A DNA stretch of 12,807 bases, taken from assembly GCA_020848855.1 (NCBI GenBank), contig JADLHH010000384.1, positions 1-12,807 on the forward strand, read 5' to 3'. Shown one piece after another: positions 7,697-12,807 of the stretch. A program made the position numbers and the translations under genes. The stretch comes from Anaerolineae bacterium. Its GTDB lineage: Bacteria; Chloroflexota; Anaerolineae; Aggregatilineales; Phototrophicaceae. The notes beneath the pieces were generated by a model that saw nothing but the letters and a program-made list of their open reading frames with translations, did no database searches and was not told the DNA's origin. Position 1 is the stretch's first letter. Each line of letters starts with the position of its first letter.

Positions 7697-8221
7697 TTAG
7701 CGCCCCGCCAGCAGGCTGACGAAGAAGGTGGCGACGATCATCAGGTTGAAGCCAAGTTCGGTCAGCATCCCCAGCACGAACGTCCGAAACGCGAAGCCGC
7801 CCGCCTGGATCGCTTTCTGCACGTCGCCCAGCCGCAGCAGTTCCATCAGAATCGCGCCGACGATCGCGCCGATCAGTGTGCCAATCACCGGGATCGGGAT
7901 GGTAAACGTGCCGACCATGCCGCCGACGATCACGCCGAAGGCGCTGCTGCACGACGCGCCCTGCGTTCTCATGCCCAGCAGCGGCAGCCAGATGTCTTTG
8001 GTCGTGCCGGCGATCATCAGCAGCGTGATAATCACGGCGGACAGCACGGTGAGCTGCTGAAAATTCGTCAGGAGACCGAAGCCGATGCTGATGCCCCACA
8101 GCAGCAGCGGACCGGGCACGAACGGCAGCACCGAAATCAACAGCGCCCCAACCATCAATATGCTGGCGAGGATTGCCAGCCCCGATTCGGCTATGCCCAT
8201 CGTCGTTTCAAACCCGTTCAC
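7697..8221 (-). CDS. DUF456 domain membrane protein
   Basis: 174 aa, nearly all hydrophobic. The pattern matches DUF456: an N-terminal helix with LPFVPGPLLLWG (about 33-44), glycine-rich paired helices (FGVIVGGMVGTF; IPVIGTLIGAIVGAIL, about 95-126) typical of glycine-zipper-like segments, and a C-terminal helix. About four or five membrane segments are expected. No function is established for the family. The start is GTG at 8221; an AGGAG (8239-8235 on the - strand) lies 13 bases upstream, rather far, and ATG at 8200 is an alternative start. It follows the MurF-like gene by 27 bp with no promoter visible, so it probably ends that operon. Residues 84-92 (MRTQGASCS) form a short polar loop. Confidence 0.85.
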   Translation of the reverse strand: MNGFETTMGIAESGLAILASILMVGALLISVLPFVPGPLLLWGISIGFGLLTNFQQLTVLSAVIITLLMIAGTTKDIWLPLLGMRTQGASCSSAFGVIVGGMVGTFTIPIPVIGTLIGAIVGAILMELLRLGDVQKAIQAGGFAFRTFVLGMLTELGFNLMIVATFFVSLLAGR

Positions 8222-8248
8222 TACCGCCGTACATCTCCTATACGCAGA

Positions 8249-9883
8249 TCACGACGAATAAGTGTCAGGCAGATCGTTGAGGAACAGCACGGTGTCGCCC
8301 GACCGGAGATTGCTCTGATACCACGCGACCGATTCCGCCAGCGTGCCAACCGTCTGTAAACGATCCGGTGGAAAGCCCGCCGCCAGCAGCCCGTCGCGGA
8401 TCGGCGCGGTTTGCCTGCCGACGAGGATCACGTCGGTGGCGTGGGCGGCGGCAATTTTGCCTAGCTTACGATTTTCCGGCTCCATCCGCTCGCCGAGTTC
8501 GACCATGCCGGGCGTGATCAGCAGGCGGCGTCCGGTATTGTGCAGCGACAGCACCCGCAGCGCCCCGACCACGCCGACCGGGTTGGCGCTGTAGGCGTCG
8601 TTGATGATGGTGATGCCCTGCGCCGTCACCTGCCGGGTGAGGCGGCTTTCGGCGGGCTGGAGCGTCCGCACGCGCTGGGTGATCTCACGGAGCGTCATGC
8701 CTTCGTGGACGGCGACAGCGGTCGCCAGCAGCAGGTTGGTCACGTTGTGGATGCCGAGCAGCGGCGTGGCGAAGTCTTCTCGTGCGCCGGTTTGCGCGTC
8801 GGTCACGGTGAAGCGCAGCCCGTCGAGCGATTCGCCGATGTCCGAAGCGACAAAGCGCACGCCGTCCGGCACGTTCGCCGGATCAGCTTCGCGGCTGACC
8901 CCAAGCCGGGTTGCCGGGTAGCCGCGCTCGATCATCTCGCGGATGTACGGGTTATCCCAGTTGAACACGCCGACGCCGTCGGGCGGCAGCGCTCGGATGA
9001 TTTCATACTTCGCCTGCGCCGTGTTTTCGAGCGTGCCGAAGCGCTCCAGGTGCTGCGGTCCAACTTCGACCACGATGCTGATGGTCGGCTGCACCAGCTC
9101 GCAAATCTGCCGGATTTCGCCGGGCACATACGCACCCATCTCGGCGATGAAGTATTCGATGCTGTGGTTGTTCGCTACGTCGTTATTGATGGCGAGGCAC
9201 ACGCCCATCAGCGTGTTGTAGCTCTTGGGCGTCGGGTAGGCGTGATAACGTCCGTTGAGGATGTGCGCCAGATACGACTTGGTGCTGGTTTTGCCGTAGC
9301 TCCCGGTGATGCCGATCACGGTTGGATGCACATCTTCCAGCGCCCGGCGTGCCCGCTCGACGAACATCTGGCGGAAGGCGGCTTCGACCGGGATCATCAG
9401 GATGCTGCCCGCGACCAGCGCCAGCGGCGCGAACAGGAACAGCATCAGCCCAACCGCGCCGATGCCGATGGGTGTGAAGCTGCCGAGATCAACGCGGCTG
9501 AGCAGCAGCAGCGCGACCAGCATGGCGAGGATGGCGATTGCGAATGATGCGCCGAGCAGTCGCTTCGCCCGCGCCGTGAGTCGCAGCGGCTTCTTGATCT
9601 CGCCTTCGTCCGGTGGGTAGACGGCGACCAGTGCGGCGATAATGGCGATCAACGTGGGCAGCGCCTGCCCGCCTTCCGCCAGCATGATTCCCAGCCCCGC
9701 GCCGAGTGCGCCGGCGACGGCGGGGCGGGTCGGCAGTCCGCGCTCACGCTCGCCGAACAGCCAGCGCAGGTAGCGCCCGCTCATGTATTCCTCGATCTGG
9801 TAGAAGCGCGCCTGCCGGTAAATCCGCAGGCACGTCCCGGCGAGCCAGATCAGGGCGATGAGGATAATCAGGATGTCGGACAT
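8249..9883 (-). CDS. Membrane-anchored MurF-type Mur ligase
   Basis: 544 aa from the chosen ATG. MurF adds D-Ala-D-Ala to UDP-MurNAc-tripeptide. The central and C-terminal ligase domains look complete: P-loop GITGSYGKTSTKSYL (about 191-205), SYNTLMGV (about 221-228), the MurF-type EMGAYVPGEI (248-257), and NDAYSANP (428-435) opening the C-terminal domain, with ELGERMEPE following. Instead of the normal N-terminal UDP-MurNAc-peptide-binding domain, the first 170 residues are membrane segments (about 3-20, 54-90, 110-130, 138-166) with a cytoplasmic Arg-rich loop. It is therefore MurF-like, but its substrate may differ or be lipid-linked. A longer frame starts at 9910, inside the loop of the 9899 palindrome; ATGs at 9895, 9889 and 9883 are all possible, with no good Shine-Dalgarno. 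It sits between the hydrolase and DUF456. Confidence 0.82.
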   Translation of the reverse strand: MSDILIILIALIWLAGTCLRIYRQARFYQIEEYMSGRYLRWLFGERERGLPTRPAVAGALGAGLGIMLAEGGQALPTLIAIIAALVAVYPPDEGEIKKPLRLTARAKRLLGASFAIAILAMLVALLLLSRVDLGSFTPIGIGAVGLMLFLFAPLALVAGSILMIPVEAAFRQMFVERARRALEDVHPTVIGITGSYGKTSTKSYLAHILNGRYHAYPTPKSYNTLMGVCLAINNDVANNHSIEYFIAEMGAYVPGEIRQICELVQPTISIVVEVGPQHLERFGTLENTAQAKYEIIRALPPDGVGVFNWDNPYIREMIERGYPATRLGVSREADPANVPDGVRFVASDIGESLDGLRFTVTDAQTGAREDFATPLLGIHNVTNLLLATAVAVHEGMTLREITQRVRTLQPAESRLTRQVTAQGITIINDAYSANPVGVVGALRVLSLHNTGRRLLITPGMVELGERMEPENRKLGKIAAAHATDVILVGRQTAPIRDGLLAAGFPPDRLQTVGTLAESVAWYQSNLRSGDTVLFLNDLPDTYSS

Positions 9884-9898
9884 GGTCATTCGCATGTA

Positions 9899-9920
9899 GG
9901 GGCGAGGCATACCTCGCCCC
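9899..9920. repeat. Palindromic intergenic repeat, copy 2 (REP-like)
   Basis: GGGGCGAGG (9899-9907), loop CATA, CCTCGCCCC (9912-9920). Read on the - strand it is identical, with one extra flanking A, to the copy at 2330-2351. It lies in the 51-bp gap between the hydrolase stop and the MurF-like start. Confidence 0.75.
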
Positions 9921-9934
9921 TGTGAATACCCAAT

Positions 9935-10759
9935 TTATGGATTCTCCTGCCTGAAGAAATAATCGACCGTCTTGACCGTCTCGTTCAGCCGCTCCAGATA
10001 GCTGTAGTGCCCCGCGCCTTCGTAGACGATCAGCCCGGCGTCGGGGATCAGCTTTTCGAGTTCCTGCCCCTGCCACAGCGGTGTATCGGCGTCCTTGTCG
10101 CCCCAGAACAGCAGCGTCGAGGCTGTCACGCGCCGGGCATACGGGCGCAAATCCTCGTTTACCACCCGGACGACCGTCTCGCGCATCACGCCGCGGGCTG
10201 CCTGAAAATCCGCCGAGCCATAGCGCCGGTTGTAGCGCTGGCGCAGGTCGTCGGCGAGTCCCTTCGCGCCCACTTTGTACAGTCCGTCGCGGATCGCCTT
10301 ATAGCCGCGCAGCCGGATGTCCACCGTTGGCGCTTTTTTCGACGGCACGCCCGCCGCGTCCGCCAGCGCCATCCTGAGGATGCGATCCGGGCGTTCCGCG
10401 CCCAGCACCAGCCCCAGCCGTCCCCCGAACGAGTGTCCGAACAGATTCACCTGTGCCAGTCCGTGTGCGTCGAGATAGGCGACGACGAACTTCGTGTAGT
10501 CAGGCACGCTCCATGCGACAGGCGGTGGGTCGCTTTCGCCGAAGCCGGGCAGGTCGGGGATATAGCAGCCGAAGCCGAGCGCCGCCAGCCGTGCGCCGAG
10601 CGGCTGCATCAGCTTAAGGTTCGCGCCCCAGCCATGCAGCATGAGAATGGGATGATCCGCCCCCCTGCCCGCTTGACCCGACAGCGCCTTATCGGACAGG
10701 ATGACTTCGGCTGTTCGGATTCCCGCGATGGTCGAGAACGTGACTTCGGCGGCGGTCAT
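9935..10759 (-). CDS. Alpha/beta hydrolase
   Basis: 274 aa, the usual size for a single-domain alpha/beta hydrolase. Visible are the oxyanion-hole strand with HGWG (42-45), PGFGESDPPP (71-80), the nucleophile elbow GHSFGG with Ser110, the acid Asp223 in WGDKDADTP, and His251 in EGAGHYSYLE. All three catalytic residues are in place. The cap region is about 135-205, rich in Lys and Arg. The substrate is unknown; esterase, lipase or thioesterase activity are all possible. The ATG at 10759 overlaps the MurA-like stop as ATGA, which indicates translational coupling; the frame stays open further upstream only as a shadow of the MurA-like gene. It is followed by a palindromic repeat and then the MurF-like gene. 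Confidence 0.9.
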   Translation of the reverse strand: MTAAEVTFSTIAGIRTAEVILSDKALSGQAGRGADHPILMLHGWGANLKLMQPLGARLAALGFGCYIPDLPGFGESDPPPVAWSVPDYTKFVVAYLDAHGLAQVNLFGHSFGGRLGLVLGAERPDRILRMALADAAGVPSKKAPTVDIRLRGYKAIRDGLYKVGAKGLADDLRQRYNRRYGSADFQAARGVMRETVVRVVNEDLRPYARRVTASTLLFWGDKDADTPLWQGQELEKLIPDAGLIVYEGAGHYSYLERLNETVKTVDYFFRQENP

Positions 10760-12021
10760 TGGATGGTGATTTTGGCGTTGAGAGCCTGCAGCTTGCCGAG
10801 GACGCCGGCGAAGGTGTGCTCGATCGCCTGCGCATTGTCGATCACCGACTCGCCTTCGGCTGCCAGCGCGGCGGTCAGCATCCCTAGCCCGGCGCGCACA
10901 TCCGGCGAGTCCATGTAGATGCCGCGCAGGGGGGTTGGTCCCACGACGATGGCGCGGTGCGGGTCGCACAGGACGATCTGCGCACCCATCGCCTTGAGCT
11001 TGTCGACGAACAGCAGCCGGTTGTTGAACAGCTTCTCGTGAATCAGCGACGTGCCGCGCGCCTGTGTTGCGACCACCGTCGCCACCGCCACCAGGTCGGA
11101 CGGGAAGCCGGGCCACGGCGCGGTCTCGATGGACGAGTCCACGTCCTCCTCGCGGTTGGAGACGACCAGCGTCTCGTGCTTGGGAATGAAGATTGCTTGC
11201 TCGTCAATGTCGAGCGTGATGCCCAGCCGCCAGTAAATCTTGCTGATGACGCGCATGTCTGCCATGCGAATGCCGTCGATCTGCACGCGCCCGCCGCACA
11301 GCGCGGCAATTGCCGCCACACTCGCCGCCTCGATGTGATCGGGTCCGACGGTCACGTCCGCGCCGCCGAACTCGCTCACGCCGATGATGCGCAGCACGTT
11401 CGAGCCGACGCCTTCGATCTGCGCGCCCATCGCGTTGAGCATGTGCCCCAGTTCCTGAATGTGAGGCTCGCAGGCGGCGTTGTGGACGGTTGTCTGCTTG
11501 CCGAGCCGCGACGCGAGCATCATCACCAGCGCCGTCGCCGTCACGCTCGCCTGCGTCAGCACGATGTCCTTGCAGTCCCAGGTCGTCGCCTTGAACTCGA
11601 CGGCGCTGCTGCCGCTCACGATGTCGATGCCGAGGTCGCGCAGCGCTTCGAGATGCGTGCGGATGCGGTTGAGCGGGAAGTCGATCTCCAGCCGGACGTG
11701 CTGGCGGCGGATCAGCATAGGTGCGACCAGCAGCAGCGCCCCCACGCTCGCATCGGTATCCGCCTGCGACAGCACGCGCCGAGTGATTTGCGCGCCGTGA
11801 ACGTGCAGTGTGTCGCCATCCCACGCCAGCATCGTGCCCATCTGCCCGGCGATGTCGATCATCGCCTGAGTGGTTTGCGTGCGCGGCATGTTGCGCAGTG
11901 TGACCGGGGCTTCGGTCATCAGCGCCGCCACCAGCAGCGCCTGGGCGGCGTTGGCGTTGCCGGATGGTCGATAAACGCCGCTCAGGGGGCTGCGTCCTTC
12001 GACGCGAAGGGTCATCGACAT
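10756..12021 (-). CDS. MurA-family (enolpyruvyl transferase) protein with altered active site
   Basis: 421 aa, the normal MurA length (418-419). MurA transfers enolpyruvate from PEP to UDP-GlcNAc, the first committed step of peptidoglycan synthesis. The repeated EPT fold is recognisable: PSGNANAAQALLVAAL (19-34), TAPWPGFPSDL (300-310), LFNNRLLFVDKLKAMGA (331-347), and DVRAGLGMLTAAL (374-386). Matches to E. coli MurA include Asn23 (here Asn24), Asp305 (Asp309), Arg331 (Arg335) and Asp369/Arg371 (Asp374/Arg376). However, the invariant Lys22 is Ala23, the Cys115 loop is two residues shorter with no Cys (112-121), and Arg397 is His402. Activity as a standard MurA is doubtful. An AGGAAG (12034-12029) 7 bases upstream supports the start. 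The stop overlaps the hydrolase start. Confidence 0.8.
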   Translation of the reverse strand: MSMTLRVEGRSPLSGVYRPSGNANAAQALLVAALMTEAPVTLRNMPRTQTTQAMIDIAGQMGTMLAWDGDTLHVHGAQITRRVLSQADTDASVGALLLVAPMLIRRQHVRLEIDFPLNRIRTHLEALRDLGIDIVSGSSAVEFKATTWDCKDIVLTQASVTATALVMMLASRLGKQTTVHNAACEPHIQELGHMLNAMGAQIEGVGSNVLRIIGVSEFGGADVTVGPDHIEAASVAAIAALCGGRVQIDGIRMADMRVISKIYWRLGITLDIDEQAIFIPKHETLVVSNREEDVDSSIETAPWPGFPSDLVAVATVVATQARGTSLIHEKLFNNRLLFVDKLKAMGAQIVLCDPHRAIVVGPTPLRGIYMDSPDVRAGLGMLTAALAAEGESVIDNAQAIEHTFAGVLGKLQALNAKITIQ

Positions 12022-12028
12022 ACGGATA

Positions 12029-12034
12029 CTTCCT
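12029..12034 (-). promoter_or_regulatory. Ribosome-binding site of the MurA-like gene
   Basis: AGGAAG on the - strand lies 7 bases upstream of the ATG at 12021, favouring this start over the second ATG at 12015. Confidence 0.7.
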
Positions 12035-12057
12035 GATCAGCCACTTAATACACGGGC

Positions 12058-12066
12058 ATTATAGCA
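12058..12066 (-). promoter_or_regulatory. Extended -10 promoter before the MurA-like gene
   Basis: TGCTATAAT reads on the - strand from 12066 to 12058: a perfect -10 with the TGn extension. The -35 region (ACTGTT) is poor, as is common for extended -10 promoters. The start point would be near 12051, giving a leader of about 30 bases. Confidence 0.6.
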
Positions 12067-12102
12067 GTTTCGCCGGCGGAACAGTATTTTGGGCGCGGCT
12101 GG

Positions 12103-12447
12103 CTAGAACGATTCGGGGACTAAGTCCGAGGCGATGAAGCTGGCGAGGATCACCAGCATGACCACGCTGAACCCCAGATAGTGCCACTTGTACTTGTAGT
12201 TGATCTGCCAGAAGCGGCGCACACTGTACAGGATCGACACGATTGCCAGCACGTTGATCACCAGCAGGAACGGCACGGCGACCGCGCCGGCGATACCGAA
12301 TATCGGCAGCACGACCGGCAGGACGACGTATTGCAGCGTGCAGCGCACGCCGGAGAAGATCAGCGAGAACTTCATGGCATTCTGCGCGCGTTCGGCAATC
12401 TGTTCGACCGAATCGTCGGAGATGGGTTGTATGTCGGCTTGAGACAT
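12103..12447 (-). CDS. Small membrane protein of unknown function (114 aa)
   Basis: No family is recognised. The first 22 residues are polar and acidic (SDDSVEQIAERAQNAM), followed by three hydrophobic segments (about 26-48, 50-74 and 90-108) separated by a basic, aromatic loop, RRFWQINYKYKWHY (77-90). The positive-inside rule would place this loop in the cytoplasm. Start at 12447 is the first ATG after an extended -10 promoter; an AGGGAG-like site is 15 bases upstream, rather far. The gene lies 81 bp upstream of the MurA-like gene, which has its own promoter. Coding character is supported by the GC-rich codon use and by clean placement between neighbours without overlap. Confidence 0.7.
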   Translation of the reverse strand: MSQADIQPISDDSVEQIAERAQNAMKFSLIFSGVRCTLQYVVLPVVLPIFGIAGAVAVPFLLVINVLAIVSILYSVRRFWQINYKYKWHYLGFSVVMLVILASFIASDLVPESF

Positions 12448-12491
12448 CGGGTTAGGCTGCCGCTCCCTTGTTGGCGCAGTGAATCCGCGTG

Positions 12492-12500
12492 ATTATAACA
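12492..12500 (-). promoter_or_regulatory. Extended -10 promoter before the 114-aa membrane protein gene
   Basis: TGTTATAAT on the - strand (12500-12492) is a perfect -10 with the TGn extension. No good -35 is seen. The predicted start near 12485 gives a leader of about 38 bases. Confidence 0.6.
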
Positions 12501-12516
12501 GGTCAGCCCGACTGGA

Positions 12517-12807
12517 TCACGAATGGCTGAGGGCGCGGGCGATCTGCGCGGCAACGCGGGCGTTGTTGACCAGCAGCGCCGTGTTCGCCGTCCGCGATTC
12601 GCCTTCGGTCAGTTCGGCAACGCGCGCCAGCACGTAGGGCGTCAGCGCCTTGCCATGAATCCCCTGCGCCTCGGCTTCGTCGGTCGCCTGCGCGATGGCG
12701 GCTTCGGCGCTTGTCCCCGGCAATTCGTGCTGCGGCGGAACGGGCACGGTGAACAGAATTCCGTGCATTGCGCCCAGCCGCTCGGCGGCGCGGATGATCT
12801 GCGCGGC
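12517..12807 (-). CDS. psuG: Pseudouridine-5'-phosphate glycosidase, C-terminal part (5' end outside window)
   Basis: PsuG cleaves pseudouridine 5'-phosphate to uracil and ribose 5-phosphate (reversibly), a Mn-dependent step in pseudouridine breakdown. The 96 codons present are open to the window edge and match the C-terminal third of the family: LGAMHGILFTVPVP (about 11-24), AAIAQATDEAEAQGIHGKALTPYVLARVAELTEG, split here as AIAQATDEAEAQGIHG then KALTPYVLARVAEL, and TANTALLVNNARVAAQIARAL. The NxALxxNNA block carries the conserved Asn near the C-terminus that lines the active site. ATG 12768 is internal. The upstream neighbour is not visible; psuK is often adjacent to psuG, so it may lie just outside. 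Confidence 0.9.
   Translation of the reverse strand, partial: AAQIIRAAERLGAMHGILFTVPVPPQHELPGTSAEAAIAQATDEAEAQGIHGKALTPYVLARVAELTEGESRTANTALLVNNARVAAQIARALSHS

Noticed and set aside
9884..9910. MurF-like start at 9910
   Set aside because: The ATG sits in the loop of the intergenic palindrome, and the extra residues (PRPYMRMT) do not look like a membrane N-terminus. Starts at 9895-9883 are more plausible, though not proven.
10760..11116. N-terminal extension of the alpha/beta hydrolase frame
   Set aside because: It lies entirely inside the MurA-like gene and has the composition of an out-of-frame read; the ATGA overlap at 10756-10759 gives a normal-length hydrolase.
10957..12036. 359-codon frame opposite the MurA-like gene
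   Set aside because: His/Arg/Asp-rich shadow with no domain; the - strand gene has clear family homology, promoter and ribosome-binding site.

Overview
The window is GC-rich bacterial chromosomal DNA, densely packed with housekeeping and cell-envelope genes. There is no phage, transposon or CRISPR signal. The yidC-khpB order, a Mur ligase with a membrane-embedded N-terminus, a UvrB promoter with a GAAC-N4-GTTC box and intergenic GGGGCGAG palindromes together suggest an uncultured Chloroflexota, possibly Anaerolineae. That placement is an inference from gene content, not a phylogenetic result.

Left part, + strand (1-5230). The 3' end of yidC (membrane protein insertase) is followed by khpB/jag (RNA-binding KH-R3H protein), then at 8 bp by a PfkB-family sugar or nucleoside kinase. 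Next come a YtcJ-type amidohydrolase and an M29 metallo-aminopeptidase. A strong bidirectional terminator (5205-5230) closes this arm. The gaps hold two hairpins between yidC and khpB, a 22-nt palindromic repeat before the amidohydrolase, and a 57-nt GCTGA-rich hairpin before the aminopeptidase.

Centre (5264-7680). uvrB lies on the - strand and converges on the terminator. Its promoter carries a LexA-like box over the predicted transcription start. Divergent from it, a TTGACA-type promoter drives two adjacent CAU tRNAs (initiator tRNA-fMet, then elongator tRNA-Met), ended by a clear intrinsic terminator.

Right part, - strand (7697-12807). In transcription order: the 3' end of psuG (pseudouridine-5'-phosphate glycosidase), a 114-aa membrane protein, a MurA-family protein, an alpha/beta hydrolase, a MurF-type ligase with membrane helices, and a DUF456 membrane protein. 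The MurA-like protein and hydrolase overlap by ATGA. Extended -10 promoters sit before the 114-aa gene and before the MurA-like gene. The unusual part is this Mur-like block: the MurA homologue has lost several catalytic positions (Lys22, Cys115 loop, Arg397 of E. coli MurA), and the MurF homologue has membrane segments where the UDP-MurNAc-peptide-binding domain should be. They may form a membrane-associated envelope pathway that differs from textbook peptidoglycan synthesis; this is a hypothesis.

No stretch longer than about 205 bases lacks a gene. The longest, 7277-7481, is the divergent uvrB/tRNA promoter region.
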